Positions 1-7,238 of a stretch of DNA of 11,376 nt are shown in pieces. The translations under genes and the position numbers were made by a program. Under the pieces are notes generated by a model. That model was not told where the DNA came from. It ran no database searches and worked only from the letters and a program-made list of their open reading frames with translations. Positions within the stretch are counted from its first letter, which is position 1; every line of letters starts with the position of its first letter. This DNA comes from CAZHPY01 sp964534705 (GTDB taxonomy: Bacteria; Omnitrophota; Gorgyraeia; 2-01-FULL-45-10), in contig CAZHPY010000055.1 of the NCBI GenBank assembly GCA_964534705.1, positions 1 to 11,376 of the forward strand, given 5' to 3'.

Positions 1-475
1 TAAAAGGAATAGGGTGCAATTTATACCTGTTGGTTATATTGAGCATGGCTGTTATCATGAACAGGATGCTGGTCACCTCATCGACCAAAGCCGCCGATAT
101 GCCCGACGCTAAAAGCATCAGGACCATGAGACGGTTGCCGTTCATGCCTACCAGCGCTATCAGTTTGTTTACGAGGTGTTCAAAGAACTGTTTTTCTTCG
201 AGAAAACCTACTATTATCATCATTCCTATAAGGAAGAGGACTATGTCCACGTTCGCGAACTCGATCATGTGAGGGACGTCCAGCAGGCCTGTAATAAGAA
301 GTATCCCTACGCCTCCCAGCGCAAAGGCGAGCCGGTAATGCCAGAAAAAGATAGCGCCAAAAAATATAGCGGAGAATGCGCCCACTGCCATGAGTTGTTT
401 CGCGGTGAGGCCCATAAAAGATGATGCCAGGACAGTTATTATCAACCCAATAAAATAAAAAATGGTATTTCGCAT
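1..475 (-). CDS. ArsB/NhaD/SLC13-type ion transporter, N-terminal part (runs off the window)
   Basis: The first 158 residues of an integral membrane protein on the minus strand; the gene continues past base 1. ATG at 475 follows a good AAGGAAGG ribosome site. The protein is strongly hydrophobic, with likely membrane segments near residues 4-22, 30-45, 49-65, 77-92 and 115-147. The stretch FANVDIVLFLIGMMIIVG (74-90), then an EEKQFFEHL helix, then SAALVDEVTSILFMI (127-141) follow the arrangement known for the ArsB/NhaD/SLC13 ion-transporter superfamily, where a conserved acidic residue (here D132, E133) lies in a broken helix of the transport path. The family includes Na+/H+ antiporters of NhaD type, arsenite pumps and dicarboxylate carriers. 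The substrate cannot be decided from this fragment; a cation/proton antiporter is my favoured guess. It is divergent from the thioredoxin operon. Confidence 0.82.
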   Translation of the reverse strand, partial: MRNTIFYFIGLIITVLASSFMGLTAKQLMAVGAFSAIFFGAIFFWHYRLAFALGGVGILLITGLLDVPHMIEFANVDIVLFLIGMMIIVGFLEEKQFFEHLVNKLIALVGMNGNRLMVLMLLASGISAALVDEVTSILFMITAMLNITNRYKLHPIPF

Positions 476-499
476 AAGCCTTCCTTTTCGTCGTGATTT

Positions 500-529
500 A
501 TAATAACATATGGCATTGGTAGATAACAA
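500..529 (-). promoter_or_regulatory. Candidate sigma70 promoter of the transporter gene
   Basis: On the minus strand TTGTTA (529-524) and TATTAT (505-500) are separated by 18 bp, upstream of the start codon at 475. The region is AT rich, so chance matches are likely; the position in a divergent intergenic region supports it. Confidence 0.4.
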
Positions 530-557
530 GAAAAATTCGCTGCGCGGAATTTTCTTG
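527..557. repeat. Long hairpin in the divergent intergenic region
   Basis: CAAGAAAAATTC (527-538) pairs with GAATTTTCTTG (547-557) with one bulged A, and the GC-rich centre can pair further. It sits between the two start codons. There is no clear T-run after it on either strand that makes it an obvious terminator. It overlaps the -35 boxes proposed for both divergent promoters, so it could be an operator-like palindrome. Confidence 0.5.
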
Positions 558-583
558 AGTAACTTTACGTTTAGGTGTATATT
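555..583 (+). promoter_or_regulatory. Candidate promoter of the trx-purN-eno-ftsB operon
   Basis: TTGAGT (555-560) and TATATT (578-583) are 17 bp apart, about 27 bp before the thioredoxin start codon. The short leader contains the GAGAGGTAG ribosome site. AT-rich surroundings lower confidence. Confidence 0.45.
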
Positions 584-610
584 ATAAAAACAATAAAACA
601 GAGAGGTAGT

Positions 611-934
611 ATGTTAGAAATAAATAGCGGAAACTTTAGCACAGAAGTGCTCGGCTCGGAAAAAGTCGTCCTTGTGGATTTTTGGGCGCCATGGTGCGTG
701 CCATGCAAGGTGATAGCTCCGACGGTCGAGAAGATAGCCGAGGAGCAGGCAGGCAAGGTAAAGGTCGCAAAGGCGAATGTGGACGACGACCCTTCTTTAG
801 CGACGGAATTATCCATATTCAACATACCTACAATAGTATTCTTCAAAAAAGGAGTCGAACATTCCCGCCTGATAGGCGTAAATACGAAAGAAACAATCGA
901 GGCTAAGATAGAGAAGATAGCAAGCGAGGAATAA
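611..934 (+). CDS. trxA: Thioredoxin (WCVPC active site)
   Basis: A 107-residue single-domain thioredoxin, the usual length for the family. It reduces disulfides on cytoplasmic client proteins and is recharged by thioredoxin reductase. Seen: the buried acid D23 in LVDFWAPWC, the redox motif WCVPC (28-32) and the cis-proline P73 in NIPTIVFF. The common motif is WCGPC; valine for glycine between the cysteines is a minor variant expected to shift redox potential slightly. No signal peptide, so it acts in the cytoplasm. I start it at 611 after GAGAGGTAGT; an in-frame extension to 575 would add 12 residues unlike any thioredoxin N-terminus. It is first in a four-gene operon, with purN starting one base after its stop. 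Confidence 0.95.
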   Translation: MLEINSGNFSTEVLGSEKVVLVDFWAPWCVPCKVIAPTVEKIAEEQAGKVKVAKANVDDDPSLATELSIFNIPTIVFFKKGVEHSRLIGVNTKETIEAKIEKIASEE

Positions 935-935
935 G

Positions 936-1535
936 TTGAACATCGCGGTCCTTTGTTCCGGCAGCGGAACGAATCTCCAGGCCATAATCGATAACGTCGG
1001 GTCCGGCTATATAAACGCTAAGATCGTCCTGGTCCTGAGCGATAAGAAAGACGCGTTCGCCCTGGAACGCGCCAAAAAAGCCGGCATCGAGACCGTCGTA
1101 TTGAACTCGAAAGATTACACGGCCCGCGAAGAATTCGACAAAGAGGTCATCAGGAATTTAAAGAAGAGGGATGTCGGGCTTGTCGTCCTTGCCGGGTTCA
1201 TGAGACTGTTGAGCGGGCATTTTATCACAGAGTACAGGAACAGGATCATGAATATCCATCCGGCGCTGTTGCCTTCGTTCAAAGGCAGCCACGGTATAAA
1301 GGACGCGCTTGACCACGGCGTCAAGGTCACGGGTGTTACGGTCCATTTTGTCGACGAACATCTCGATAACGGCCCAATAATATTGCAGAGATGCGTTGAA
1401 ATAAAAAGCGGTGATACGGAAGAAAGTTTATTGGAACGTGTTCATAAGGAAGAACACAAAATTTATCCTGAAGCGATAAAATTGTTTGCTGAAGGGAGAC
1501 TAAAAATAGAAGGGAGACGCGTAGTAATAACATGA
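936..1535 (+). CDS. purN: Phosphoribosylglycinamide formyltransferase (GART)
   Basis: Transfers a formyl group from 10-formyl-tetrahydrofolate to GAR in step three of purine synthesis. At 199 residues it has normal length. Seen: phosphate-loop start CSGSGTNLQAIID (7-19), AGFMRLLS (86-93), NIHPALLPSFKG (106-117) and VDEHLDNGPII (139-149). The catalytic triad N106, H108 and D144 falls at the same numbers as in the E. coli enzyme. The start is TTG at 936, one base after the thioredoxin stop; the GAGGA ribosome site lies inside the end of the thioredoxin gene. The stop overlaps the eno start as ATGA, which suggests translational coupling. No other purine gene is visible in the window, so purN here is detached from a classical pur cluster. 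Confidence 0.96.
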   Translation: MNIAVLCSGSGTNLQAIIDNVGSGYINAKIVLVLSDKKDAFALERAKKAGIETVVLNSKDYTAREEFDKEVIRNLKKRDVGLVVLAGFMRLLSGHFITEYRNRIMNIHPALLPSFKGSHGIKDALDHGVKVTGVTVHFVDEHLDNGPIILQRCVEIKSGDTEESLLERVHKEEHKIYPEAIKLFAEGRLKIEGRRVVIT

Positions 1536-2812
1536 AAACAGCTATTTCTGACGTAAAGGCAAGACAGATACTTGATTCACGGGGCAACCCCACAGTCGAG
1601 GTCGATATAATTTTACAGGACGGTTCTTTTGGCCGCGCCGCGGTCCCAAGCGGAGCTTCTACCGGTGAGCATGAAGCGGTCGAGCTCAGGGACGGCGATA
1701 AATCGAAATATAACGGTAAGGGTGTCTTAAAGGCAGTGGCTAACGTTAACGGCGAGATCAGGAAAGCCATAAAAGGAAGCGACGCCCTGAAGCAGGGCGA
1801 ACTGGACCAGGCATTGATAGACCTGGACGGCACTCCTAATAAAGGGCGCCTTGGCGCAAATGCCATACTGGGCGTTTCGCTTGCAGCCGCAAAGGCGGCA
1901 GCCGCTTCTAAAAAAATGCCGTTATACAGGTATATCGGCGGGGATAAGGCAAAAGTGCTGCCTATCCCGATGATGAACATATTGAACGGCGGCGCCCACG
2001 CGGACAACAACGTCGACCTGCAGGAATTCATGATAATGCCGATAGGCGCAGATTCTTTCAGTGAGGCCCTGAGGTGGGGAGCGGAAACTTTCCACAGCCT
2101 GAAAAAAATACTGCATGATAAGAAATTATCGACGGCAGTCGGTGATGAGGGCGGATTCGCGCCCGACCTGAAGTCGAACGAAGAGGCTGTCGAAGTGATC
2201 CTGGCGGCTATTGATAAGGCAGGCTACAAGGCGGGCAGGGATATTTCCATAGCGCTGGATCCGGCTTCGAGCTCCTTCTACGAAGACGGCAAATATATAC
2301 TGGAAGCCGAGCCGAAAGTACAGAATTCAAGCAAGGATATGATAGAGTTCTATTCCAGGTGGGTTTCCAAATATCCGATAGTGTCGATCGAGGATGGACT
2401 TGCGGAAGATGATTGGGACGGCTGGAAAAAACTGACAGAAGCGCTGGGCAAGAAGACACAACTTGTCGGGGACGACCTCTTTGTTACTAATGTAAAGCGC
2501 CTGCGCATGGGCATCGAAAGGAAAGTCGCTAATTCTATCCTTATTAAGGTAAACCAGATAGGTACGTTGTCGGAAACGCTTGATTCGATAGATCTTGCCA
2601 AAAAATACGGCTATACGGCTGTGGTATCGCATCGTTCGGGCGAAACCGAAGATACTACCATATCGCACCTTGTCGTCGCTACGAACACCGGCCAGATAAA
2701 GACAGGCTCCATCTGCAGGACGGACAGGATATGTAAGTACAATGAACTTCTGCGCATAGAGGAATTGCTCGGCAAAAAGGCGGTGTACGGCAAGGCTATT
2801 TGGAAAAAGTGA
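1532..2812 (+). CDS. eno: Enolase (phosphopyruvate hydratase)
   Basis: Interconverts 2-phosphoglycerate and phosphoenolpyruvate in glycolysis and gluconeogenesis; in many bacteria it also joins the RNA degradosome. The 426 residues match the usual length. Seen: N-terminal RQILDSRGNPTVEVD, the mobile loop SGAST (40-44), H156 in GGAHADNN, E165, the proton-transfer acid E206 in GDEGG, the magnesium ligands D243, E287 and D314, the catalytic base K339 in LIKVNQ, the SHRSGETED motif (366-374) and substrate lysine K390. All key residues are present, so it should be active. ATG overlaps the purN stop by 4 nt. Near the C-terminus the usual GAPSR-type segment reads GSICRTDR, a local variation outside the catalytic core. 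Confidence 0.98.
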   Translation: MKTAISDVKARQILDSRGNPTVEVDIILQDGSFGRAAVPSGASTGEHEAVELRDGDKSKYNGKGVLKAVANVNGEIRKAIKGSDALKQGELDQALIDLDGTPNKGRLGANAILGVSLAAAKAAAASKKMPLYRYIGGDKAKVLPIPMMNILNGGAHADNNVDLQEFMIMPIGADSFSEALRWGAETFHSLKKILHDKKLSTAVGDEGGFAPDLKSNEEAVEVILAAIDKAGYKAGRDISIALDPASSSFYEDGKYILEAEPKVQNSSKDMIEFYSRWVSKYPIVSIEDGLAEDDWDGWKKLTEALGKKTQLVGDDLFVTNVKRLRMGIERKVANSILIKVNQIGTLSETLDSIDLAKKYGYTAVVSHRSGETEDTTISHLVVATNTGQIKTGSICRTDRICKYNELLRIEELLGKKAVYGKAIWKK

Positions 2813-3081
2813 AGAAAAAAATTCCGGTTAAACGGATCATCCTGATAGTTGTATTGGCAGTCATATTCCTTCCGCCATTTGTGAAATATCAGCAGATCTC
2901 CTGGAAGAGCAGGGAACTTGATAACCAGATAAGGGCCCTGAGGGAAGAAATAAAGAAACTGGAAGCGGAGAAGATACGGCTACAGACCGATATCACGTAT
3001 GTTGAGCGAAAGGCCCGTGAGAAGATAGGGGTCGTCAAAAAAGGCGAGATCATTCTCAAGGAAACTTCTCCTAAGAAATAG
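2800..3081 (+). CDS. ftsB: FtsB/DivIC-family septum formation initiator protein
   Basis: A 93-residue bitopic membrane protein. Seen: a lysine-rich cytoplasmic N-terminus, one membrane segment (about 12-29), a heptad-rich coiled coil (about 36-68) and the KIGVVKKGEI segment (75-84), matching the conserved region that follows the coiled coil in FtsB/DivIC proteins. In the family this protein pairs with FtsL and helps recruit and activate the cell-wall synthase FtsW/FtsI at the septum. The gene commonly lies just after eno, as here. The start is uncertain: TTG at 2800 (13 nt inside eno, with AAGG upstream) or in-frame GTG at 2809 (a 4-nt GTGA overlap). Either leaves the membrane segment intact. 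It ends the operon; a tRNA promoter begins directly after its stop. Confidence 0.85.
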   Translation: MEKVKKKIPVKRIILIVVLAVIFLPPFVKYQQISWKSRELDNQIRALREEIKKLEAEKIRLQTDITYVERKAREKIGVVKKGEIILKETSPKK

Positions 3082-3109
3082 TTGCAAAATATTTTTTTTC
3101 TGTTATAAT
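3082..3109 (+). promoter_or_regulatory. Extended -10 sigma70 promoter of the initiator tRNA
   Basis: TTGCAA (3082-3087) and a perfect TATAAT (3104-3109) are 16 bp apart, with the extended -10 dinucleotide TG at 3101-3102. Transcription should start around 3116, a few bases before the mature tRNA 5' end, so the tRNA can be made independently of the upstream operon. Confidence 0.8.
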
Positions 3110-3120
3110 GTTAGCTACAT

Positions 3121-3197
<77 letters not shown>

Positions 3198-3211
3198 CCC
3201 TTGCTTTTTTC

Positions 3212-3239
3212 TTAACTTGTGGTATACTACTTGTATAAT
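3212..3239 (+). promoter_or_regulatory. Candidate promoter for the 41-residue microprotein gene
   Basis: TTAACT (3212-3217) and TATAAT (3234-3239) are 16 bp apart. A second possible pair overlaps it: TTGCTT (3201-3206) and TATACT (3223-3228), also with 16 bp spacing. The predicted start would lie at about 3246, exactly at the foot of the downstream hairpin. Confidence 0.45.
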
Positions 3240-3246
3240 TAAACAC

Positions 3247-3283
3247 CCATCTGTCGTTCGGTGAAAAATGACAGGTGGTTTTT
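3247..3283 (+). terminator. Hairpin plus T5: terminator of the tRNA unit or leader attenuator
   Basis: CCATCTGTC (3247-3255) pairs with GACAGGTGG (3270-3278), nine pairs with one G:U, a 14-nt loop, followed by TTTTT (3279-3283). It is well placed to end the tRNA transcript. If the promoter at 3212-3239 is used, the same hairpin would be the very first thing transcribed ahead of the microprotein gene and would attenuate it. Confidence 0.65.
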
Positions 3284-3339
3284 CTAACGGCACTTCGTAA
3301 AAATATTTAAAAAGGAATGAATAGGAGGAGGATCAAAAT

Positions 3340-3465
3340 ATGAAATGTCCGAATTGCGGCAAGAAACTAGATGAGGTAGATTGCGCATGCTGCTGGTGCA
3401 CATTCTGCGGAGCGATATTTGATGTTAACGCGTACAGATCAGGTGATGCGGGAGAAATAGAGTAA
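3340..3465 (+). CDS. 41-residue cysteine-rich zinc-ribbon-like microprotein
   Basis: ATG at 3340 follows an excellent ribosome site, GGAGGAG (3324-3330). The product begins MKCPNCGKKLDEVDCACCWC and has seven cysteines among its first 23 residues (3, 6, 15, 17, 18, 20, 23). The CPNCG knuckle and the CxxCG at 20-24 fit a tiny treble-clef or zinc-ribbon metal site, with C15, C17 and C18 extra. The C-terminal 17 residues are acidic and polar (ending GDAGEIE). No signal peptide. The gene is monocistronic: hairpins with T-runs lie on both sides. I do not recognise the family and assign no function; a zinc- or metal-binding regulator or rubredoxin-like protein are possibilities. The strong ribosome site, correct stop and private terminator argue that it is real. 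Confidence 0.75.
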   Translation: MKCPNCGKKLDEVDCACCWCTFCGAIFDVNAYRSGDAGEIE

Positions 3466-3488
3466 AAGGTGTAGTAAAATTTATTTTG

Positions 3489-3527
3489 AATCCAGAGCAT
3501 CCGGAGGAATGCTCTGGATTTCTTTTT
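3489..3527 (+). terminator. Strong intrinsic terminator after the microprotein gene
   Basis: A perfect 12-bp stem, AATCCAGAGCAT (3489-3500) with ATGCTCTGGATT (3509-3520), has an 8-nt loop and is followed by TCTTTTT. It separates the microprotein unit from the large gene downstream. Confidence 0.9.
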
Positions 3528-3566
3528 GCTATTTTGTTAGAAAATAAAAAATCTAGATAAATTGAA

Positions 3567-3595
3567 TTGACGCACCTATGTATGGATGATATACT
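3567..3595 (+). promoter_or_regulatory. sigma70 promoter of the large exported protein gene
   Basis: TTGACG (3567-3572) and TATACT (3590-3595) have the ideal 17-bp spacing. A start near 3602 gives a leader of about 46 nt ending in the AAGGAGA ribosome site (3637-3643) of the gene at 3648. It lies just after a strong terminator, as expected for a new transcription unit. Confidence 0.75.
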
Positions 3596-3647
3596 TTTCT
3601 TACTATTTCTTAGATTAATGTATTTCAATCAATTTTAAGGAGAGTAT

Positions 3648-6600
3648 ATGAAAAGAATGGTATCTAATAGAGTATTAGCTTTAGTCGTATTAGTTACGTT
3701 CCTATTCAATGATATATGTTTTGGACTGGCGACACAGCCTGGCTCTACTCAGCCAGGAACAAAGGACGAAATGTATGCTCTCGGACAGAAGCTTTTTGGG
3801 GCGAAGGTCGGCCCCGGGTCCATAGATTTTGACAGTTATGATAAATCGAAAGGGTTTGTCGGCAAGGAATTATTGGAAAGATCTGATGGACAACCATATA
3901 TAACTGCCGCAAATAATTATAAGACTAAGTTTGTCCCGGTAGACTATGACCATCCCCCTAAAGGATGGGAAAACAATCCTATCCTTAAGGAAACAAACCT
4001 TATAAAAGCCCTGCAAGCCTTCAGAGATACGCAAGCATTCATACCCAGCGAGAAGCTTGAGATCAGGGAGGGTTGGTTCCCTATCGAGAAGGATAAAGGA
4101 GAGCTCCCTATAGCGCAGATCGTTCCCGTGTCTGACGGAAAATATGTTTTAGTGGTCCATACCACATTTGTCCAGATGTGGAATCATATAAGAGAAAACG
4201 ATGTATGGTTTGAGGCTGACCTGTCTTCGGGCAATAGACGCACAGTCAGCCTTGCCTGGGGGCTGTTCTATCGCCTGGCAAAACACGAGATGGCAGAATT
4301 ATCTACTCGCGACGTTGCTTTTAAGAACCTGGGCCATATTATTTATAATTTGGATACCGTACAGCCCGATGAAGGACTCGCAAACGAGATCGGCGGGAAT
4401 TACGCGCTTTTTAATGACGCTATATGGATGTGGTTTTTAGGCTCTTATGCTTTTATGGATAGTACAAGATATAATAACCAATTGTTTTTGGACAGGATCG
4501 AATGGTTCTTTGAGGGCAAGGACGCCCAGAGGCTGAAACTGAATTTGGAATTTCCGAATCTTCTCAAGGACTCCGATAAACGAATGACGGCAGCGGCGTT
4601 TGCTTTTGCGATAAATTATAATTTCTTTAACAGGCCAGGCATAGAGTCGCCGGACAAGTGGCGCTCATCGGATGCATATTATGCCCCGCAGTATCATGAC
4701 AGCGAAATCGCCTGGAGGGCAAAAAACGCGATTTCCGCTACAGGCCAGTCAGGCAGCGAGGAACCGAGGCCAGTCAGGCCCGCTAGGATACAGATAGACC
4801 ATACCAAAAAAGAAATTTTAATAACTCTGCGAGGCGGCAGATCCGACGGTGTTTATGCAGTCGCCAATCTGGCTACCAACCGCGCCGTTATATACGCCAG
4901 TAAGGGCGGCCCTAACCTGCATACCAGCGATCCCAGATGGGCCGAGGCCTCAGGTTTGGTAAAGGAAGCGGTTGCGAGAGTTGTAAGGGTATTAAAGGAA
5001 AAAAAGGCGTCTCTTGAAGCGGCTGCCGAAGCAGACGCAGCGGTCAGGAAGATAAAACCGGGATCCGAATCCAAGGGCCCTCTTTCGGACGACGAGATAA
5101 TGGCCATTCTTACCACGCCTGAAGAAGAGGAAGGATCTCCTTTGAAGCCGGCTACAGAGGCGAAACCGGCAGCGGATAGCATGGATGATTCATCGATACT
5201 AAAGATGGCAGATGAAGATATAATCCAGGAACCTCCGGTTGCGGGCGTTGAACGTACGAAAGCAAAGTTGACCGACCTCGCGGATCACGTAGTAGTAAAT
5301 GCGGTGATCAGCAGCATAATAGAATATTCAAAATCGGAAGACGGGTTGATGGACGGTGACAGGGGCGTTTATTACGAGCAGGACAAACGCGTATTCTGGC
5401 TCGGCAGCAAATTCGGCCAGAACCGGAATTTCGCGGACCTGTTTGATAAGCTGGTCAGCGTGCGTGTCCGAAGAAATAATATTATAAATATCGATGAAGC
5501 CCGGTTGGAAGTCGCCAGAGACCTCGTAGCAAGGGCCCGGCTTCAGGATGAGGTCAAAGTCGATAATTCATATGTAAAGCGGCTAAGGAGCCAGTTAGCG
5601 TTACAGGTAGAACATTTTGGGGTTGAAGGCGGCCAGGCATATATAATGAGGGCTTATAAGATACAGCCTTATGCGCCCATTGTTATGAAGCATATACAGA
5701 TAGAAAGAACGCTTCACCATGAAATGATAAAACAGGTGTTTGGCGGGGCGGAACACAATTTCAGTTCTTACCGCATGTGGAGAAGAGGCCTGATAAAGTA
5801 TTCGCAGGCGTATGAAAACATACCCCTGAGGTTCAACGGCGTCGAAATGGAGCTTCCCACCAAGCCTATTAGTTATGCGGAATTCGTCCAGTGGGCGCAT
5901 GAAAAAGCCGAAAAACTGGCCCCGGTATCGGAACTTATTAAGATGTCGCCTGAAGAAGTAAACGACCATTTAAAGAACATAGTGCCGGGCAGCAAAAGCA
6001 GGCCTGTTTCAGAGCCTCCGACAGCAGCGGTTAAGGGTTCTTCCAAAAAGGATACCCCGGAAAAAGCGCAGGTGGTAACGCTGGAGTCTCCTATAACGGA
6101 CCTTAAATTCACCAATTATAGGCATATAGTGATGGTCCTGGACATAAGGAACGTACGCACCGTAGGCGCGCTTGTAACGCTTACCCGCGAAGACCTGCTT
6201 GCGATAGATGGGCTGGGAAAGGTCAGCGTTGCCGATATCGAAAAAACTCTCGCAACCAACGGCCTCACATTAAAGAATTTCGCGGAACTGGGCGTATCTC
6301 TTGAATTGCCGGTACGCGTCCTGGACTTTACCAATAAGGTCCGCGTGCTCAATGCTCTCAAACGCGCCGGGGTTGAAACGATAGGCGACCTGGTTCAATA
6401 TACAAGGCAAAAACTTACGAAATTAAAAGGTGTAGATCAGGTGCTCGCCAATGACATAGAGGCTACCTTGGCGCGCCATGGGCTTGGCCTTATCAGCGCC
6501 CAGCTAAAGGACCTTAACGCGGCTATCTCGACTTATGTCGCCCGTACAGGTATTACAGAAGGGCCGGGTTCGGAATTATTACACGCCGCAGAAGCAGAGA

Positions 6601-7238
6601 ATATTTACAAGACGATAGACCTTCTTAAGGAGAGCAGTATAGAGATATTCGTCCCCCAGCAGCTTCGCCTTACCGAAGCCATGACCAAAGCCATAAAGGA
6701 CCTTGGTAAAAGAGAAGGCCGGACGCCGGTGGTATGCAAGCGTTATGCCAATATGGCCAACCTGGCCGTAATGCTTGAGGTAAAAACAGACGCGAAGAGG
6801 ATCATCATAACCGAATTCCTCGACCGGATCCAGCAGACCGACCTTATAAAGCTTGCCAATCAAAAACCTGAATTGGTCAGGCCTGTCCGGTTTCTAAACA
6901 TCCAGATGCCGAATAATTACGATAGGTTGGATAGTGCGGGAAAAACGATATATCAGGCAAAAATAATCAGCATAGCGATACTCGCCCGTTTATTCGATAA
7001 AGGCAATACGCCTATAGTCGAAGCTTTATTAAGGACCATGATGAAAGGCACGCTCGGAACAGACGATAAGGACATGGACGCCTTTTTAGATGTGTTGGGA
7101 AATCCGGATGATGGCGAAGGCCTTTCTCACGATGCATTGGTCCAAAGGATATTATTCTTATTGGGCAAGACCGTCAGGATCGTGGAGAAGATCGGCGAAG
7201 AGATACGCCTTATGAAGAACTTCTGGATCGCGGCTTAA
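3648..7238 (+). CDS. 1196-residue exported protein with two RNA polymerase alpha-CTD-like repeats
   Basis: ATG at 3648 follows AAGGAGA. The N-terminus is a signal peptide (MKR, hydrophobic 8-25, then small residues), so the protein is probably exported. Regions in order: an N-terminal domain (about 40-365) with HEMAEL at 213-218 (an HExxE pattern, not full HExxH); a small domain (about 378-455); an acidic/Ala/Pro linker (about 455-535); a second globular part (about 540-778) with HHEMIK at 690-695; a Ser/Pro/Lys linker (780-812); two tandem alpha-CTD-like helix-hairpin-helix domains (813-876 and 886-950); and an alpha-helical C-terminal domain (about 975-1196). The function is unknown. The mix of an export signal with domains best known from cytoplasmic RNA polymerase is the odd feature. 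I infer a structural or protein-binding use of the repeats. The last 29 bp overlap the convergent gene at 7210-7788. Confidence 0.88.
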   Translation: MKRMVSNRVLALVVLVTFLFNDICFGLATQPGSTQPGTKDEMYALGQKLFGAKVGPGSIDFDSYDKSKGFVGKELLERSDGQPYITAANNYKTKFVPVDYDHPPKGWENNPILKETNLIKALQAFRDTQAFIPSEKLEIREGWFPIEKDKGELPIAQIVPVSDGKYVLVVHTTFVQMWNHIRENDVWFEADLSSGNRRTVSLAWGLFYRLAKHEMAELSTRDVAFKNLGHIIYNLDTVQPDEGLANEIGGNYALFNDAIWMWFLGSYAFMDSTRYNNQLFLDRIEWFFEGKDAQRLKLNLEFPNLLKDSDKRMTAAAFAFAINYNFFNRPGIESPDKWRSSDAYYAPQYHDSEIAWRAKNAISATGQSGSEEPRPVRPARIQIDHTKKEILITLRGGRSDGVYAVANLATNRAVIYASKGGPNLHTSDPRWAEASGLVKEAVARVVRVLKEKKASLEAAAEADAAVRKIKPGSESKGPLSDDEIMAILTTPEEEEGSPLKPATEAKPAADSMDDSSILKMADEDIIQEPPVAGVERTKAKLTDLADHVVVNAVISSIIEYSKSEDGLMDGDRGVYYEQDKRVFWLGSKFGQNRNFADLFDKLVSVRVRRNNIINIDEARLEVARDLVARARLQDEVKVDNSYVKRLRSQLALQVEHFGVEGGQAYIMRAYKIQPYAPIVMKHIQIERTLHHEMIKQVFGGAEHNFSSYRMWRRGLIKYSQAYENIPLRFNGVEMELPTKPISYAEFVQWAHEKAEKLAPVSELIKMSPEEVNDHLKNIVPGSKSRPVSEPPTAAVKGSSKKDTPEKAQVVTLESPITDLKFTNYRHIVMVLDIRNVRTVGALVTLTREDLLAIDGLGKVSVADIEKTLATNGLTLKNFAELGVSLELPVRVLDFTNKVRVLNALKRAGVETIGDLVQYTRQKLTKLKGVDQVLANDIEATLARHGLGLISAQLKDLNAAISTYVARTGITEGPGSELLHAAEAENIYKTIDLLKESSIEIFVPQQLRLTEAMTKAIKDLGKREGRTPVVCKRYANMANLAVMLEVKTDAKRIIITEFLDRIQQTDLIKLANQKPELVRPVRFLNIQMPNNYDRLDSAGKTIYQAKIISIAILARLFDKGNTPIVEALLRTMMKGTLGTDDKDMDAFLDVLGNPDDGEGLSHDALVQRILFLLGKTVRIVEKIGEEIRLMKNFWIAA
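6084..6497 (+). repeat. Tandem alpha-CTD-like helix-hairpin-helix domains inside the large protein
   Basis: Copy 1 covers residues 813-876 (bases 6084-6275) and copy 2 residues 886-950 (6303-6497), in register with an offset of 73 residues. Both show the family pattern: P-x-x-x-L-x-F-T-N, a helix, V-x-T-hydrophobic-G-x-L-V, then a C-terminal helix ending GL. Copy 2 keeps R899, N902 and K905, which align with R265, N268 and K271 of E. coli alpha-CTD, but has D930, Q931 and L933 where E. coli has GKKS. Copy 1 keeps GKVS (857-860) but has H826 and M829 at the R265/N268 places. Neither copy has the full DNA-contact set. The alignment was made by eye. Confidence 0.75.

Noticed and set aside
1336..2031. 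231-codon open frame on the minus strand
   Set aside because: It lies wholly antisense to purN and eno, whose products are unmistakable; it has no family signal and is a composition effect.
3317..3343. Mini-ORF MNRRRIKI whose stop overlaps the microprotein start as ATGA
   Set aside because: Its codons are mostly the ribosome site of the gene at 3340 (AGG AGG), so the frame is forced by that motif; no independent support.
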